Assembly: GCA_021527695.1 (NCBI GenBank)
Contig: JAKFAO010000003.1
Coordinates: 1,798,001 to 1,862,000 of the forward strand
Direction of reading: 5' to 3'
From: Naematelia aurantialba
Taxonomy: Eukaryota > Basidiomycota > Tremellomycetes > Tremellales > Naemateliaceae
DNA length: 64,000 nt
Shown: piece after piece, positions 11,661 through 20,940 of the stretch
Numbering within the stretch: the first letter of the stretch is position 1
How the letters are laid out: the number at the start of each line of letters is the position of its first letter
Translations under genes and position numbers: made by a program
The notes under the pieces: generated by a model
Databases searched by the model: none
The model's input: only the letters and a program-made list of their open reading frames with translations
Told to the model about the DNA's origin: nothing

Positions 11661-12121
11661 CTCAGGTGAGAAGTCGAACGAGCTTGAAATGTGGGTCAGC
11701 TGGGATTTCGAGGTCGGACGACGACTTGCTCACAGGGTCAGAGAGAGCTTTGAAATATCTTGCTCTGCCAGTCGCGGCATGAATACAACAAGACGAGAAC
11801 GTTTGAGGTATGCACAGGTGGTAAACAGCGATACATTCTACTCGATATCCAGTTCTTTAATCGTCGACTCTCCTCGTACCTTATTGCCACGTGCATGTCA
11901 CGTGGTGCAGGGAGTACCCTTATCAAACTCGTTTTGGAGGGCCAACCTCCACCGTTGAGAAAGGAAGGAAGGAAACAAGGCGTGCAGATACCCAAATAGG
12001 CTTGCAATCTACTTGCACGCCTTTAGTTGGTGAGCTTCAAAGATTTGCCTCCGCTTCATGCTTTTCGTGGTTTCCTTTCCCTCTGTTGTGACAACGACGA
12101 CGCAGACTTGTCACCTACGCG
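11661..12121. promoter_or_regulatory. Divergent promoter of the AIG2-PLP fusion gene and RPB5
   Basis: 461 bp between two divergent start codons. The most striking content is a pair of CACGTG hexamers at 11888-11893 and 11899-11904, starting 11 bp apart (one helical turn) and roughly 230 bp from either ATG. CACGTG is the core site of Cbf1-type bHLH proteins, which in fungi control sulfur amino acid genes and also act at general promoters. Which gene the sites serve cannot be decided from sequence. Confidence 0.6.
11888..11904. promoter_or_regulatory. Twin CACGTG E-boxes
   Basis: Two perfect CACGTG palindromes at 11888-11893 and 11899-11904, with start-to-start spacing of 11 bp, place both on the same face of the helix. 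They sit midway in the divergent promoter of the AIG2-PLP fusion gene and RPB5. Cbf1/USF-type bHLH binding is expected from established knowledge; occupancy is not shown. Confidence 0.6.
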
Positions 12122-13115
12122 ATGGAATATGACAGAGAGCTGGCGCGGCTATGGCGGGTGTCGCGGACAGTACATGAGATGGTACGAGATCGCGTGAGTA
12201 TCTGCTTGTCGCTTGATGACCAAGCTTCGAGAAGACGTACTGAAGCTCTCTTGCAGGGGTACCTGGTTGCCGACTACGAGATTTCAGAAGACTTTGAGTC
12301 GTTCAAGGCACGACAAGGAGGCGGACAGGAGGTCGAGTGTGTATCTTCACTTATTTGAACTGGTGTATGCTGACGGATGTAGCCGAATAAAGCTCAACTT
12401 CAGTGTGGACCACCGGCAGAACGAGGGAGACAGGATTCATGTATATTTTTGCGGGGATAAGAGCGTTGCCAAAGCTTCTATCAAGAAGTGCGTCCACCGA
12501 GCATCTCCTCACCTGCTATCAGTGGCTGATTCTGGGGAATTACAGGTTTGTCGGGGACATGGAGAACTTCAAAGCGACAAGAGGTATCCTGATTCACGTG
12601 GAAAAGCTTGGAGGTGTTGCCAACAAGGTGAGCAGTCATGCCCGTAGATGTGAAGCACAGCTGATGGGGCTAGACAATGCAAGAGCTGCAGTCAGAGTAT
12701 CACCTCGAAGCGTTTCGCGAGTCAGAACTGCTCGTCAATATCACCAATCACTTCCTGGTTCCAAAACACACAGTCATGACGAAGGCTGAGAAGCAGGAAT
12801 TGATCAAGCGGTAGTGAGCGGGCTCTTTCATTCACGCACAGGATCTAGCACGGTCTATGCCGCACTCCTCGAGCTCGGCTGGGTCGTGGAGACGTACATA
12901 GAGTGCTGACGCCGTCAGTCGGCTGAAGGAGACCCAATTACCACGAATCATGCTTAGCGACCCTGTGGCTCGGTACTACGGAGTCAAGCGTGGCGAGGTG
13001 ATGAAGATTGAGAGGGCGAGTGAGACTGCTGGAAGGTGAGTGCCCATGTCATATTGTCGATCGTTGAAGCAGTGCTGACTTTCGCAGATACGTTACTTAT
13101 CGTATATGTATGTAG
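12122..13115 (+). CDS. RPB5: RNA polymerase I/II/III shared subunit RPABC1 (Rpb5)
   Basis: Exons 12122-12193, 12257-12336, 12383-12487, 12546-12627, 12674-12810, 12919-13035, 13088-13115; 206 aa, close to the usual ~210. The N-terminal jaw domain begins [20 protein letters not shown]. The assembly domain at the C-terminus is nearly diagnostic: [20 protein letters not shown], then [17 protein letters not shown], followed by the short tail ICM. Rpb5 is common to all three nuclear RNA polymerases and contacts downstream DNA. The last exon is only 28 nt. Frame is kept at all six introns. It is divergent from the AIG2-PLP gene across a 461-bp promoter. Confidence 0.97.
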
Positions 13116-13426
13116 AGGACGCCTCCAGCTGACAGGAGTCAATGATGTCAGGCATCGCCGGGCCAAGCCATCATATCACCTTGCATGTATTATCACTTGC
13201 ATCTTTACATTTCACATGGTCCCGTATGGTCGGGACAGTCTCTATGAAGGAGCAGACATGGCTGCAGCAGACGGGCATCGCTCGCTTGCAGCGAAGGTGG
13301 CGGAAGTTGAAATTTGGCCTATCTCCCCCTCGCAGTCGTCTCGATCGCCAGTCTTGCGCCGGAAGACGGTCGGGACTGATGTCTTCAGGTAAGACCAGAG
13401 ACATCTGCGGCGCGCAATCGCCAGCA
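13116..13426. other. Short intergenic region between convergent RPB5 and family gene A
   Basis: 311 bp between the RPB5 stop and the stop of the minus-strand gene A. Overlapping open frames on both strands are short and lack family signatures. No repeat of note. Confidence 0.4.
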
Positions 13427-14476
13427 TCATCCTTCTGCAGACGTAATAGAGCCAACACTTGTCGAGTCTTCGAGCTCGGAGGGGTCGGGCCAAGTACATT
13501 TCCTCTTCCTCTGGCGACAGGAAAGGCACGAAGGCATTCCACCGGCCCGGGACTTTAGGGCTCTGGAGTGCTCATCCAAGTTTTTCGTCGACACCAAGCA
13601 TGAAGCACCGCTCTTTGAACACGAAGTGCAGATCATTGAAAGTTGCACGCCGTCTTTGCCAGCGTGTAAGACGAAGAGATTCGTGTATGCCGGCTGCATG
13701 AGGACCGTTTCTTTCTGACCTCGATACCCAGAGCTGATTACCACCTGGACAAGATAAGGATATGGGCTTGTTCTGGAAACAGACCGGTCAGTGGCGTCAG
13801 TATGAGCAGAGTCCGAGGCTGCCCCTGTGCCCCCACCCGACGTGGTCGCAGGACGTGAGGCTGTCACCTGAAGCGAGCTTGTTTTCCGACTCAGCCTCGT
13901 GTCGTAGTGCTTGCTTGGTAAGGGGGCACGACGTGCAGCAGAACCGCGCACGGCCCCCCCATCTCCAGAGCTGGCTGTTTCGTTTGCGATAGCGACGGGG
14001 GAAGCGGGAGAAAGTCGTGCAGAGAGAGCAGATAGTCCAGCGCTCTCTGTAAGGTCTGGCTGTTGTTTCTTCACAGCCAAAGGAAGGTAGCTACCCATCT
14101 CGTCTGTCTCGAGACCCGTATGTCCCTGCGGGAGAGTCTCAAGGCTCTGGTGACTCGTCGAGGACATTCCCACTTGTCGTTCTGGTTCAGGTGTCTTTGA
14201 GTACGAGTCGTGGGAGGACTCGACTTGGTCAGTTTCCCCACGGCCCTCACCATCGCTATTATGGCCTTGGGTTGGAAACATCCCAGTTGTGATAAAGACG
14301 GTGAGATCGTCAAAGTCAAGGTATGGATAGTCGTCGTTCGAATCGCCAAAGTGATTACTTGGGGAAGCACGATCTCCACCGTGCCCATAGTCGCATGAGC
14401 CGTCGGTTAGGGCTGAATTGTCGTCTCTCAATAACCTCTCGTCCTGACTGTTCAGAATCATTGGGTGTGAGTCCAT
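13427..14476 (-). CDS. Double-CxxC family protein A (unrecognised)
   Basis: Single open frame of 349 aa with an ATG start; no intron needed. Residues 1-~215 are low-complexity and Ser/Asp/Gly-rich, probably disordered. A more hydrophobic segment around residue 245 (PYPYLVQVVISSGY) precedes two Cys motifs: CTSCSKSGASC (283-293) and CLSCRQRKRKC (317-327), 23 residues apart, followed by TWPDPSELED and a short tail. The second motif looks like the first half of a canonical fungal Zn2Cys6 cluster (CxxCRxRKxKC); the first looks like its second half. I do not recognise the protein. Metal binding, probably zinc, is inferred from Cys spacing; DNA binding is possible but unproven. It heads a tandem array of four same-strand relatives (13.4-19.7 kb). 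Confidence 0.75.
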   Translation of the reverse strand: MDSHPMILNSQDERLLRDDNSALTDGSCDYGHGGDRASPSNHFGDSNDDYPYLDFDDLTVFITTGMFPTQGHNSDGEGRGETDQVESSHDSYSKTPEPERQVGMSSTSHQSLETLPQGHTGLETDEMGSYLPLAVKKQQPDLTESAGLSALSARLSPASPVAIANETASSGDGGAVRGSAARRAPLPSKHYDTRLSRKTSSLQVTASRPATTSGGGTGAASDSAHTDATDRSVSRTSPYPYLVQVVISSGYRGQKETVLMQPAYTNLFVLHAGKDGVQLSMICTSCSKSGASCLVSTKNLDEHSRALKSRAGGMPSCLSCRQRKRKCTWPDPSELEDSTSVGSITSAEG

Positions 14477-15099
14477 AGAGCCTGGTTTGCACGTCCGTGC
14501 GAAAGGTAGCTAGTATCAGAGGATAGGTGATGCGCAGCAGTATGTCCTTCGGAGCAGTCGACGAGAGTCTTTGCAGCCCACTCGCAGCGCTCGCTAGCCA
14601 GGCCTCGGTTTTGGAAGGTCCTGCTTCGGTATTAGATTGAAGAAGTCAAGCTTGTATAGGTGCAGACGTCCTTCCGAAAAGAGGCGCAGTGATGCCCCCA
14701 GTCTGGGTCACGCACGGATGGCCTTTTACTTGTGCGGAGGAAAGTTGCCGCCTTCTGATTCTGTTTGAAAGGAGGAATTCAGTCTACTGCAAGTCACTCG
14801 CCACTTCAAAACGATATCGTCCATAAAGGAAATTGAGCAATGTGCACCAGGAGGAGTGAAGCTGTCCATCCCTATAGCCTGAGGTAACCGTTCCATCTTG
14901 AGTGGTCGGCGTCCAGTACCCCTCCCCTCGTCTTGCATTCTCTAGGCCATGTTCACTTTGCGTTCGCCACCAGCAGGCAGGAATGAACTCTCGCAACCGT
15001 GACAGCACCGTTGTACTGAGAATATATGACCTCAACGTAGCATTGTAGTACGTCTATGTACAAAGGTCCGACTGCTCCGTGTGTATGAGCCTCTATTGA
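14477..15099. other. Spacer between family genes A and B
   Basis: No confident gene. A minus-strand open stretch at 14784-15035 (ending ...LNFLYGRYRFEVASDLQ) could be an extra 3' exon of gene B, because gene B's last coding codons contain a GTGAGT donor just before the stop at 15100. No acceptor that keeps the frame was convincing. Confidence 0.35.
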
Positions 15100-16344
15100 T
15101 TACTCACACGTCCCGTCATCGTAAACGAGCGTGGGCACTGAGCCACACCCTTTGACACTCAAGTCGTGTACTACCCTCCTTATATTTACACGCGGGCTCC
15201 CAGCGTTCGAGTCCCACGTAACCATGGAAGGCGGCTCCTGTTGAGCTGCATTGACACCCGGGTTGGACTCTGGCACAGATCCTTTTGGCCTGTGGCGGAA
15301 CTGAGTCTTAGAGGCCACTGTACGGGACGTCGGAAGCTCGTTGTGGCGATCCGGCCACACGCATCCGGGTCCGCCGATACGTGTGGCTCTCGGGCCAGAA
15401 CTACAATTGTCGCAACTGACTGGCTCTGCAAAGGTGGAGTCGCGGCGTGGCTTGCCTGTGTTAGGGTCGCATTGGCTCTTTGGGATGCGGCACGTGAGCC
15501 ATTCTTGCCAGCAAGACGTGCATTTCTTCTCCTCGGGGACCGTATGCCATTCCTCAGACGAGGGGTGCGCACTGGTTCCATCGAGCACAGCTTCTTTCTG
15601 ACCATCTGTTTGAGTTTTGCTGTGAGGCTGAGAGGTGACGCTGTCAAGTGAACTGTGTCTCCCTTGGACGCGCGGAGCATAGTGCTCCGATTCTATTTCA
15701 TGGGCTGCAGGGCGACCATAGGGATGGGTTTGAAGATGGGGCGAAGATCTGCCTTCTTGCTGGTGGTGAGTAGTAGGATGTCTTGAGAGACGGTGGTGCT
15801 GTTGAGGGAGTCTGGGGTTTCGAATACCCGTAGATGTTAAGGTTCCGGCTCCTTGAGGGGCCGTAGGAGTCGCAGACAGCTGCGATGTTATCGGCCCCTG
15901 CGAGAGGATCATTCGGGGCCCGCTTGCCTCTACAGCCGACGAAGTCAACGCAGCCGCGGCGGTAGACCCACGCATTGGTGAGCAGTCGATGTGATCGAGT
16001 TGCCCGAAGTTTTGGCCGGAAGTTTCCCCCTGTTCAGCAGTAAAACCACTCTGGGAAAACATCGTCTGCGGCGGAACATGATGCGAACTCGTTGGGTTCG
16101 TGAAGACCACGGCCGAGTTGAAGCGATAGTCGTAAGGGTAGCTGCTCCCTCCTTCAGAACTAATGCCAGAGTACCAGAATTCATTCCCTGCCATCTTACT
16201 CTGGTACACTGCAGAGGAGTCCAGTTGGACGCTGGCATCCCCGTAGGGGCCTTGTTGGTAAGTGTAGACAGCTTGCTGAAGGTGGAGGCTTTCCAGGAGG
16301 GGATTTTGGGATATCTCTTGTTGTTCAAGGTCCTGAGGCTGCAT
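15100..16344 (-). CDS. Double-CxxC family protein B (unrecognised)
   Basis: Open frame of 414 aa from an ATG. The first ~260 residues are Gln/Ser/Thr/Pro/His-rich and disordered. The Cys motifs are CTSCWQEWLTC (275-285) and CDNC followed by Cys 13 residues later (311-328, ending GGPGCVWPD), separated by 25 residues that include DPNTGK and EPVSC. These linker residues match members C and D (PTEGV..., TPV[S/K]C), which supports common ancestry. Unlike D, about 85 more residues follow motif 2. The stop overlaps a consensus donor (gtgagtaa), so a further exon cannot be excluded. Function unknown; nuclear zinc-binding is a guess from the motif type. Confidence 0.72.
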   Translation of the reverse strand: MQPQDLEQQEISQNPLLESLHLQQAVYTYQQGPYGDASVQLDSSAVYQSKMAGNEFWYSGISSEGGSSYPYDYRFNSAVVFTNPTSSHHVPPQTMFSQSGFTAEQGETSGQNFGQLDHIDCSPMRGSTAAAALTSSAVEASGPRMILSQGPITSQLSATPTAPQGAGTLTSTGIRNPRLPQQHHRLSRHPTTHHQQEGRSSPHLQTHPYGRPAAHEIESEHYAPRVQGRHSSLDSVTSQPHSKTQTDGQKEAVLDGTSAHPSSEEWHTVPEEKKCTSCWQEWLTCRIPKSQCDPNTGKPRRDSTFAEPVSCDNCSSGPRATRIGGPGCVWPDRHNELPTSRTVASKTQFRHRPKGSVPESNPGVNAAQQEPPSMVTWDSNAGSPRVNIRRVVHDLSVKGCGSVPTLVYDDGTCE

Positions 16345-16850
16345 AACGTCTGACTTGACGCTGCCTTACTACTTGCTCAGTTAGGACAGTAGAGTGGCGA
16401 AATGAAGACCTTGAATGCGAGCAAAACCTTTCAACTTTTCAGAGCCCCGTTGGTCCCCTCCTTTCAGTCGCTGGTCTGGACTTAGGATGTTCGTTGGTGT
16501 CTTCTGGTAGGACGCATCGAGTGCATCTGCACGCTGTTGCTCCCGGAAGCTGGGAGGCCTGCTGAGCGAGAGAGGCTGCGCACGTCAGAAGCAGAGGATG
16601 CCAAATGTGAGGTGACTGGCTGCAACAATCTCATGCGGAGTGTTCTTCGAGGCTTGTGGCAGGTTGGTGCGCTGGAAACTGAGACCTAGGCTTTTTCAAT
16701 GAAATAAAACACGTCTTAGTCTGTATGATGATAAGCTGAAGAACCACCGATCGACTCTATCAACGACGGGACTCTCTTGTTCTGTTATTTTTCAGAGCCA
16801 TGCGACATGATCCGACGAACTGTCCACAATACGAGCATCTCTCAAATGGA
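16345..16850. other. Spacer between family genes B and C
   Basis: 506 bp holding the presumed promoter of B and 3' flank of C. I see no gene, RNA or clear repeat. Confidence 0.4.
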
Positions 16851-17768
16851 CTATCCTGTATACAGACCACTCTCGAAGGGAAATTCTCGAGTCCTTCGGG
16901 AGCGTGCCGATTGACACTCCGCGGCTATGGATCGGCTTCGGTATTGCGTTTGTCGTTTCCTCAATCCAAACCGAGTCTTTACTTCGCTGCAAGCTGGAGC
17001 GGTGACGCTGTATTCACATTCACAGTGCAGGTCCCAACAAGTCATGCACTTTACCGGTGTCTCGGACCCCGTGACTCCCTCCTTCCCCGAGACGGGATAG
17101 CTGTCAAACACTGTCAAAGTGGCGACGTCGACCCCTTCTGTAGGTGCGAGGCAGATCCTGCCATTTCGGATGCATCCCTTGCATCGCTTGTCGTCGGAGA
17201 GCCGCGTGGTCTTTCTAGTGTGGTTGATCAGTGTGCGATGCGCGAGCTTTCCTTGATTTTGCACAGAGCCGCGTGCCGCCGTTGAGCAGTACTTTGACGC
17301 TTTGAATTCAAGTGAGGTACGATTCTTCGTCGGACACTCCGGTTCGAAATCAGCATCTCCATCTTGTGAGGGAGAGCGCTCGGGCCCTGGCCCCGTTGAG
17401 GTACTTGACACATTCGTCTCCGACGCTGAACTGTCCCGGTGCCACGCTGAAGGATGCAGGTAGGCCAGAGACTCGTCCGATGGGGCAGGAGACAGCCATG
17501 CCCTTGTGTACTCATCGGCCCCCTGAGGGTTCGCCATAGTAGTGGACAATTGCTGCTGAAGCTGGCGGATTCTGGGTGGCAATTTCACATACGGAAAGCG
17601 GGGGCTGTGATCTGGCTTGAGCCAAAATCGAACATCATCCGTCGCCGTTGTTGCGGGCAAATAGTCGCAGGTCGGGGCCAAAGAGAATGGCGGGCTGGAC
17701 ACCGCCTGCATGAAAGAGCTGTTGTGTGACATATCGGAATGATGCGGTTGGAAGATATTTCTCGGCAT
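16851..17768 (-). CDS. Double-CxxC family protein C (unrecognised)
   Basis: Single frame of 305 aa from an ATG. It has a disordered N-terminus with SPAPSDES and GPGPERSPS stretches. Motif 1 is CKGCIRNGRIC (196-206). The 34-residue linker starts LAPTEGV and ends ETPVK. Motif 2, CMTCWDLHCEC (241-251), has an additional Cys inside. The tail is basic (FGLRKRQTQYRSRS, then RSRRTR), which could serve as a nuclear localisation signal. The linker has exactly the same length (34) and the same ends as in member D, so C and D are close paralogs. No named family recognised. Confidence 0.72.
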   Translation of the reverse strand: MPRNIFQPHHSDMSHNSSFMQAVSSPPFSLAPTCDYLPATTATDDVRFWLKPDHSPRFPYVKLPPRIRQLQQQLSTTMANPQGADEYTRAWLSPAPSDESLAYLHPSAWHRDSSASETNVSSTSTGPGPERSPSQDGDADFEPECPTKNRTSLEFKASKYCSTAARGSVQNQGKLAHRTLINHTRKTTRLSDDKRCKGCIRNGRICLAPTEGVDVATLTVFDSYPVSGKEGVTGSETPVKCMTCWDLHCECEYSVTAPACSEVKTRFGLRKRQTQYRSRSIAAECQSARSRRTREFPFESGLYTG

Positions 17769-18163
17769 TGCTTCTGGCTTTATAGGACGCAGAACGATGG
17801 CCCATCTTTCTCTAGCTCCTTTGTACTGAGTACAATGCCATGATTCCTACCTGTGAGGCCTTCCTTCCTCTAGCTTGTTGGTGTCCTATTCACTGGCAGT
17901 AAATCCGATCCGCAAGATGCAAACCTCGGTGGACGGGGGGAAAGCGGATGCCCTCACTCTCTGTCTTTCTCGTATAGAACTGCATCAGTGTCCCATTGCC
18001 TTGTGAAGCGGCTCTTCAGGGTTGGTGCTCATCTCGAAGGCCTTCTACATTGAACAGTAGAAGTGTACACTTCCAACCCTTTCTTCCAAGCATAGCCAAA
18101 ACATGCAAATCGGCCAAATCTGTCTTCGGACAACTTTCCCCTTTCAGATGGGTGATCTGCCTC
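17769..18163. other. Spacer between family genes C and D
   Basis: 395 bp; nothing supportable beyond presumed promoter and 3' flank. Confidence 0.35.
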
Positions 18164-19690
18164 TTAGGCGTTCCAGAGTCCCGGTAGGCTGTCACGGAAC
18201 TGTGAGACCGTGAGGCGGAATCTGGCCTGGAACCGCTTGACATCCTCCGCTGTGACGAGGTACAGAGGCTCGTCCAGGTCTCTCTCGTCCCAGATGCAAC
18301 GTGTTCCCGATTCGTAACACGAATTGCAGCTCACTGGCGTCTTAGTCTGTACTAGCTTTCCGTTTTGCAGTCTGGTTCGATTGGCGTAAACCCTTCCAGT
18401 ATCGGGGTTCACACCCTCGGTAGGAACCGTGCAATCGTGTGTCCATCGGCACCTTGTGCACGTCCTTCCTCTGCCCAGCTGGGTCCACTGGACAGTCGCT
18501 CGTATGGTTAATCGCATGCGGCGATACTCGTACCTGACGAGCAATGCGTCCTGAAGTTCCGCCACGCTGGGGCAATCGGAGCTTGAGGGTCCGTTATACA
18601 CGCTGACCGTTGAGGCCGAAGTGTTCGGCCGCCTGCTACGCATAATCGCGTACAGGCTGTTGTGCTCCTGTGGCCGAGAAACTGCTGTGCTGTCGTCCCT
18701 ATTGCGAGTACCCGCCGTGGGCCCTCGGCGGGCAAGGGAGAGCACCTCCTCGACTTCATCCTCCGAGTCGATCTGGGGCTCAGAGTCCTCGTCCAAGCTT
18801 TTAAATCGATTGCCAACACCATGGTTATCTGTGGACCTCCCCCCGAGCTGTGCAGTCATGAAGTCCCGCCGGAAAGGCGCTTGCGAGGAGCCACCAGCAG
18901 GAGCTGTTGGCTGGATTTCTTCGCCGTCCTCGCTCGGCTCCCGCTTGCGCCAGTTCCTCTTCGCAGGGAAGGGTCCACTGATGCACTCCAGGTCGGAGTC
19001 GGATGAAGATGAGTCTGAAGACAGAATGATAATGGTGATACGACCGTCGGTGTGCTCGACCTTGAACTCATGTTTCACGGTTGGAGAAACTCGTGCTCCT
19101 GGAGACTCAGGTTCCCGCATGCCCAGATAAACGACCTCGGACGGCCGCGTACCCATATAAACGACCTCGGGCCGCCGCGTACCTACGTACACGACATCGC
19201 TGTCTTCCATGGCCGTATCATTACAAGCAGGCGTGCCAAGGCACTCGATTTCATCGTCGTCCTTAACATCCACATCTCCAAATGCCTGAATTGGATCTTC
19301 TCGTTTCGTCACTCCATGGGTCGTTGTAAGTCGTGAGGACAATTTAGTTCGTCGGGCCGGTACCGTGGGCCTTCGCGTGGATATCCATTGAACCTCATCG
19401 TCGAAATCGTTGGATGGCGGTCGTGATGCAGCCACTTGACATGCCAACTCGCTAGCAAATGCCGTGTTCTCACTGTTGGTGAGTGGACCTAGGCTTCTAG
19501 AATGCGGCGTGTTGTCCTCAACCTTGAGGATAGGTGCCGGTCCCAGGAAGGGAGCAGGTACAGCATACCTGTAGCTATGAGAAGATGGTCCTCCCAGGCC
19601 AAACTCCTCTGCGTCGCTTGAGTGGTGTTGGGGTTTGACTTGCGATACCTCTGGCAGAGCACGAAATCCTCGTCCTTCCGGCCGGGTCAT
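18164..19690 (-). CDS. Double-CxxC family protein D with multiple SUMO-interaction-like motifs
   Basis: Open frame of 508 aa from an ATG. Between residues ~95 and 240 it carries short acidic-hydrophobic motifs of one style: DDEVQWIS (98-104), DDEIECLG (145-152), DSDVVYVG, PEVVYMG and SEVVYLG (163-190, a tandem near-repeat), ITIIILSSDSSSSDSD (218-233) and DSDLECIS (231-238). The IIIL core followed by Ser/Asp is a textbook SIM pattern; the others resemble SIMs. An acidic segment (DEDSEPQIDSEDEVEE) follows. The C-terminus has CTRCRWTHDC (411-420) and CNSCYESGTRC (455-465) separated by 34 residues (PTEGVNPDTG ... TPVS), then a 43-residue end (LYLVTAEDVKRFQARFRL...). No RING domain is visible. Function unknown; a SUMO-linked nuclear role is inferred. 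Confidence 0.75.
   Translation of the reverse strand: MTRPEGRGFRALPEVSQVKPQHHSSDAEEFGLGGPSSHSYRYAVPAPFLGPAPILKVEDNTPHSRSLGPLTNSENTAFASELACQVAASRPPSNDFDDEVQWISTRRPTVPARRTKLSSRLTTTHGVTKREDPIQAFGDVDVKDDDEIECLGTPACNDTAMEDSDVVYVGTRRPEVVYMGTRPSEVVYLGMREPESPGARVSPTVKHEFKVEHTDGRITIIILSSDSSSSDSDLECISGPFPAKRNWRKREPSEDGEEIQPTAPAGGSSQAPFRRDFMTAQLGGRSTDNHGVGNRFKSLDEDSEPQIDSEDEVEEVLSLARRGPTAGTRNRDDSTAVSRPQEHNSLYAIMRSRRPNTSASTVSVYNGPSSSDCPSVAELQDALLVRYEYRRMRLTIRATVQWTQLGRGRTCTRCRWTHDCTVPTEGVNPDTGRVYANRTRLQNGKLVQTKTPVSCNSCYESGTRCIWDERDLDEPLYLVTAEDVKRFQARFRLTVSQFRDSLPGLWNA
19105..19215 (-). repeat. In-gene tandem repeat coding the VVY[VML]G motifs of protein D
   Basis: Three imperfect ~30-36-bp units encode DVVYVGTRRPE, EVVYMGTRPSE and EVVYLGMREPE. 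On the plus strand they share the core cgtaccyayrtaaacgacctcgg, shown here in degenerate form. The repeats stay in frame. Confidence 0.75.
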
Positions 19691-20940
19691 ATTAACGACA
19701 CTATTGGTGGCGTGTAGTGGGCGAGGAAGAGGAAGGACGGAGACACTCGCTACAAAAGCCCATCAGGATAGCTGTGCTTACCCCAGCCCCACTCTGGAAG
19801 AATTTGGGGAAGGCGCACGTAAATGACGGTAGAATTTCACGGGGCTGGACCGGGTGTCTGCCTCTCCTAGATACGACCTCGCCTTCGTTGAAGCTGAAAC
19901 GCAGAACTGCATGCCTAGACGGAGAGAAATTGAGTTCTGGGCCTTCGTGCCCCAGAGCGTGGAGCGAGAAACGTCACTAAACCTCCCAAGAAATGCCACA
20001 CCGAGTGGGCTTGAAAGGGTAGACGACTCAGATCCTCCACAGTCTGCTCCATTCAGCCGCGCAGCGACAGATACCGCCTGCACTGAGAGATATTGGGCAC
20101 TACAGTGAATGGGCCAGAGGCAGAATGGTGACCGAATAAAAGGTTTCCCTGCTAAACAGATGCTGTGTTTCCCGACAAGCTGACCTCACCCTCCCTTACT
20201 GTGAGCTGTAGACCTCTCGATGATGAGATGGACGACTGACTCCAACTCCTTTGCGACATGAGTGGAACCCTATGAGTCTTTCTGTTTCACTTGCCCAACT
20301 CAAGCTCCCCACCGAAATGAAAGGTCAATTTCCTCCGTGGAGCAGTCATTTTCCTGGGAGTCTCACGACACACCACACAAGCCACCAAGGCCGAGTAGAG
20401 TTGCAAATATCGAGGACGGAGGAAGGGATCTCCTTTGTCCACTCGAACATCCTTCTTGACTCGAACATCCTTCTTGACTCGAACATCCTTCATGACGTGT
20501 AAGGTCGGATGACCCCGTCGGCTGCAGAAACGCCCGGGCGTAGACTGCCATTCTAGGTCCCCAGCAGTACGCCCTGCTAGCCTGCTGTATGTCGAGTACT
20601 GAGGTTCATGGGCAAAAACGCGGGCAAATCGCCACTGCGTCGTGAACCTGCGCACGGACCTGCCTCGACGGCTTCGGCCTCTCTTACCGGTTGTGGGGTG
20701 CGGTTTTCACGGGAGCCCGGGTTTGCCCTGAAGCTAAATCCATGCCGAGTTGCGCATCTCTCATCCATCCTTGCATTGCACTGAACACCTGGACTCTCTA
20801 GAGAAGCTTGCATCTGGCCGGGCAGACGTGAAATCCCGGCTCCTGAAATCAGCGCTCGAAACCGAGCCTATCGTACCTTCGACGACGGAGAATTTTCGAG
20901 GAAAGAAACGTGCCCGGACTGAGAGTCGGCGTGCTCCATC
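19691..20940. other. Intergenic region between divergent protein D and membrane glycoprotein genes
   Basis: 1.25 kb. It contains a short 15-bp tandem repeat (core gaacatccttcttgactc, about 3.3 copies) at 20446-20495 and otherwise no feature I can support. It must hold the promoters of both flanking genes. Confidence 0.45.

Noticed and set aside
20287..20655. Small protein with KKDVRV repeats
   Set aside because: Explained by a 15-bp tandem repeat; no other coding sign.
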